This document shows positions 60,948 to 64,000 of a stretch of 64,000 nucleotides of DNA, in pieces. The position numbers and the translations under genes were made by a program. The DNA comes from Paralvinella palmiformis. Its lineage: Eukaryota > Annelida > Polychaeta > Terebellida > Alvinellidae. The notes beneath the pieces are model-generated. The model was not told where the DNA came from and made no database searches. It saw only the letters and a program-made list of their open reading frames with translations. The DNA lies in NCBI GenBank assembly GCA_025642065.1, contig JAODUP010000465.1, forward strand, positions 47,501 to 111,500, given 5' to 3'. The stretch's first letter is position 1. The number at the start of each line of letters is the position of its first letter.

Positions 60948-63309
60948 TTTTTGGCTATTGTCATATAAAACAATAGAAATGCTGATGACAAGATGGCACA
61001 CTGACAGAATGCTTAAACTAGAACAAAATTATCCTAATATCCTGGCTTACCAGGTCATGCTATAATATCCTTCATCATCTGAAATGGTTATGTGAAGAGT
61101 CAGTATGTCACATGATCATTCCCATCGTCCAACTGGCACGCATCGTTCAATCAGGGTCATGTTCTGAAAACACGAAGTGAACAATAACTGATAAAACACG
61201 AACTAAACAATAACTGGTAAAACACTAATATGAACTGTAAACAAAAATACTAAAAGAATAATATCAACATCTAATCAGATCTGCACTTAGACAACGTGTT
61301 CTGAACATTTAGAACAAAGCCATGTGCTTCACATTTCTATTGTGTTTGTAAATGTGACCTTCGCTGTGACCTTTTGCCTAGCAGGGGATCAACATGTCAA
61401 GTCCAAAAGATAAAAACAGAATTATAAAAACACAACAATATATCATTATAGTTTATTCCAAATGCTCAATATTAAAGATTTCAACTAAAAAGTCACTAAT
61501 GAATAATTATATTATTTTCTAGATGTATAACAAACAACTATCCAAACTTCAAAAAGTCAGACAAGAAATCACTTATTTGGAGTGAACTTTTCATGAATAG
61601 TGTAAAAGAAGGAGGGATGATGATGATGAAATACTGACTGGCAATAAATGAACTCACCAAATAGGAAATGACAGCTCTACAATAAGAACACACACACACT
61701 TATTTCAGTTTATTTACAGACAATTCCTTAAACAAACGCAAGACCTGTCATTCTATCTGATATAATTATCAAACACTTTGAATAAATAACCTTAGCATGA
61801 ACCAACAAAACAGAAACATTTATATTAACAAACTATTGTGTGATAAAAGTCCTTAATTAATATACAGATTTCTGCTGCTGGCATAATACCATCATATTGT
61901 TTACATATGGTCTTATCCCTGATATGGTTCACATAGCTTTACTAAAACAGAGCAACTATTGTGAAAACATATCCATAAACAAGAGTTATCCTAGCTTCTA
62001 ACTGTCATTTGATACAAGCTCACCAGTGATAAGAAATCAAATCTTCAACTTCTTCAATAGCCAGTAGCATACAAGAAAATTAAACAAAAATTTGTAATCA
62101 ATTAGATATCAAACATGTCATACATAAGATAGATATAACAAAAACTCCAATAACCATAATTATTCAACTCTCATCAATATAATTATCTCGGTATGTTTCT
62201 CTACCTGTGGCTGTTTCTATCATAAATACAGTCACACAAATAAATACATTAACCAGCTGTACAAGTCAGCCAGAGGCCACACGTTATACATTGTTTGTTA
62301 TGTGATCACATATGAAACGATATTTCATTACCACAAGTAAACGTCATAAGTGAAAACAACCAGATGCCAGTGCATTATAACTAATATCATTTAGAACAAT
62401 GTATTTTACCCAAATATTTACAATATTTGTGTATCCCATATAAACAACGTTAGCTCCATTTGTTCTATGATCACTTCAGGCAAGATACCCTGTACAAGTT
62501 TTAAATTAAACCTTCTCAACGTAGCATAAGCCAAAACCACAATGCAAAGGTTTTCATTTTCTTTCAACAAGATCTCTGTAAATTAAAAATAAACACATAT
62601 CCAACTCAATTATTAACCAAACAAAATCAACTCAATTGTTTTGCTCCTCAAAAATAAATACACACATAGTTGAACTAATACTAATATGATTATGAGATTG
62701 AAAAGAAATTAGTATTAAACAGACTGATTTTAGGTAGCCAGCCAACAGTAGAAAAATGAAAAAATGGAGAAATTATGAGGGCAACAGTTTAATTGACCAA
62801 ATTACAGGTGAACTAATTAAACCTAAGCCAACCCTATAACTGATATGAAGTACTGAGTATGTAGAACAATAAAAATACATGTCGAAGGAAATACAAATAA
62901 AATAGAGTACATCCTTTGTGGTTGAGATATTCCAGGTACGAATTTAAACATAATGGTAATTTGTATTAAGATATTATTATGTGTCTAATGCTTTCAACAC
63001 ATTTAATGTTTTATTGTTTGAAAATAACTTCTCTCTTTTTATATCTAGTGAAATTACCCCCAAAACAACAAGACTACTAGCAATGGATCATCATAAAAAC
63101 ATGCATATTCATGAAAGCATAATGTAAAAATGCCTAAACAAATCTTGCTTATCAAATATGATAATCGCAATACAAAAATAATATTTCAGAGAATTAACAC
63201 ACTCAGCTATTCATCAAGATCTGACATAATTCAAGAACTTGCAAATTCCTTCTGATATATTATCAAGTCAGAAAATATAGCACCTAAAAATAGGTCTAAA
63301 TTCAGTACA

Positions 63310-63359
<50 letters not shown>

Positions 63360-63797
63360 TAAAGATCAGTTTTTCAAAAAAATCACTTTTGGATTAATAC
63401 CATTAATTTTTTTTGTTGTAAACTAGACCTTTCAATAAGATATCGAAGTCCAGCTTCCACCAATAATCAATTAAACATTTGTACATCCTACATTAAAATA
63501 AATTTTAAAGACCAGCTTCACATAAAATTGAAGTTTGGGATTGATATCTCTAAAAGGTTCAATTAAAGTTGAAACATAACCAGTAAAAGTCTTTAACTGA
63601 ACAATAGCTGGCAGTTCACTATATAAACTAGGCTAAAATCACTTGACATCAATCTGGAACTTTTCCAGGTATTACTAATACTAGTATGTCCCAGCATAAC
63701 ATCATAAGTTATAAACGTATATACATACCTGATGTATCTGGTGATAATTTATAACTATACAAATACAAAATATGGATGTATCTGTTCTAAGCAAACT

Positions 63798-63853
<56 letters not shown>

Positions 63854-64000
63854 TGGAACAACCACCTAATCTAGTTGATGCAAAGTTTTCACTATAAATC
63901 CACAGTGATGCATACTGACACAGTGGCAGCAGGTGTCTATCTATAGACTTATCTTCAGTACATGGGGCTTACTCACCCAATGTTGACGAACTATATTCTG
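60948..64000. other. Upstream flank of the Mn-CDF gene
   Basis: No further exon can be supported. Two long (TA)n tracts at 63313-63357 and 63800-63851; the rest is AT-rich. A non-coding first exon and the promoter should lie here but I cannot place them. Confidence 0.5.

Overview
This is eukaryotic, animal-type DNA: AT-rich, mostly non-coding, crowded with microsatellites, minisatellites, tRNA-derived SINEs and decayed non-LTR retrotransposons, with two genes split by canonical GT-AG introns. The style of the SINEs and LINEs and the two gene families point to a lophotrochozoan invertebrate, most likely a mollusc; that is an inference, not a proof.

Layout. From 1 to about 35 kb I find no host gene I can defend. 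The stretch holds tandem repeats, several SINE families, fragments of at least four LINE endonuclease/reverse transcriptase lineages, two palindromic MITE-like elements and two domain-bearing pseudogenes: one NADAR-like with a frameshift, one possibly IMPACT-like with two in-frame TGA codons. From 35.0 to 48.7 kb on the + strand lies a four-exon gene for a 245-residue 3CxxC zinc-finger protein of the receptor-transporting-protein/ZAR1 type. From 60.95 down to 52.1 kb on the - strand lies a ten-exon gene for a cation diffusion facilitator of the Mn type (DxxxD in both TM2 and TM5), about 560 residues. The two genes are convergent (tail to tail), about 3.4 kb apart. Nothing suggests they act in one pathway.

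Notable extras: a 2A-like peptide motif (NAGP instead of NPGP) at the N terminus of a dead LINE; SINE copies with 12-14 bp target-site duplications, two of them cut to 39 and 67 bp; a 356 bp foldback element built from 15-16 bp units; a 222 bp terminal-inverted-repeat element sitting between two (TA)n tracts; and two arrays of the same minisatellite in opposite orientation about 1 kb apart inside intron 1 of the zinc-finger gene. Most open frames longer than 60 codons in the window come from tandem repeats and are not genes.
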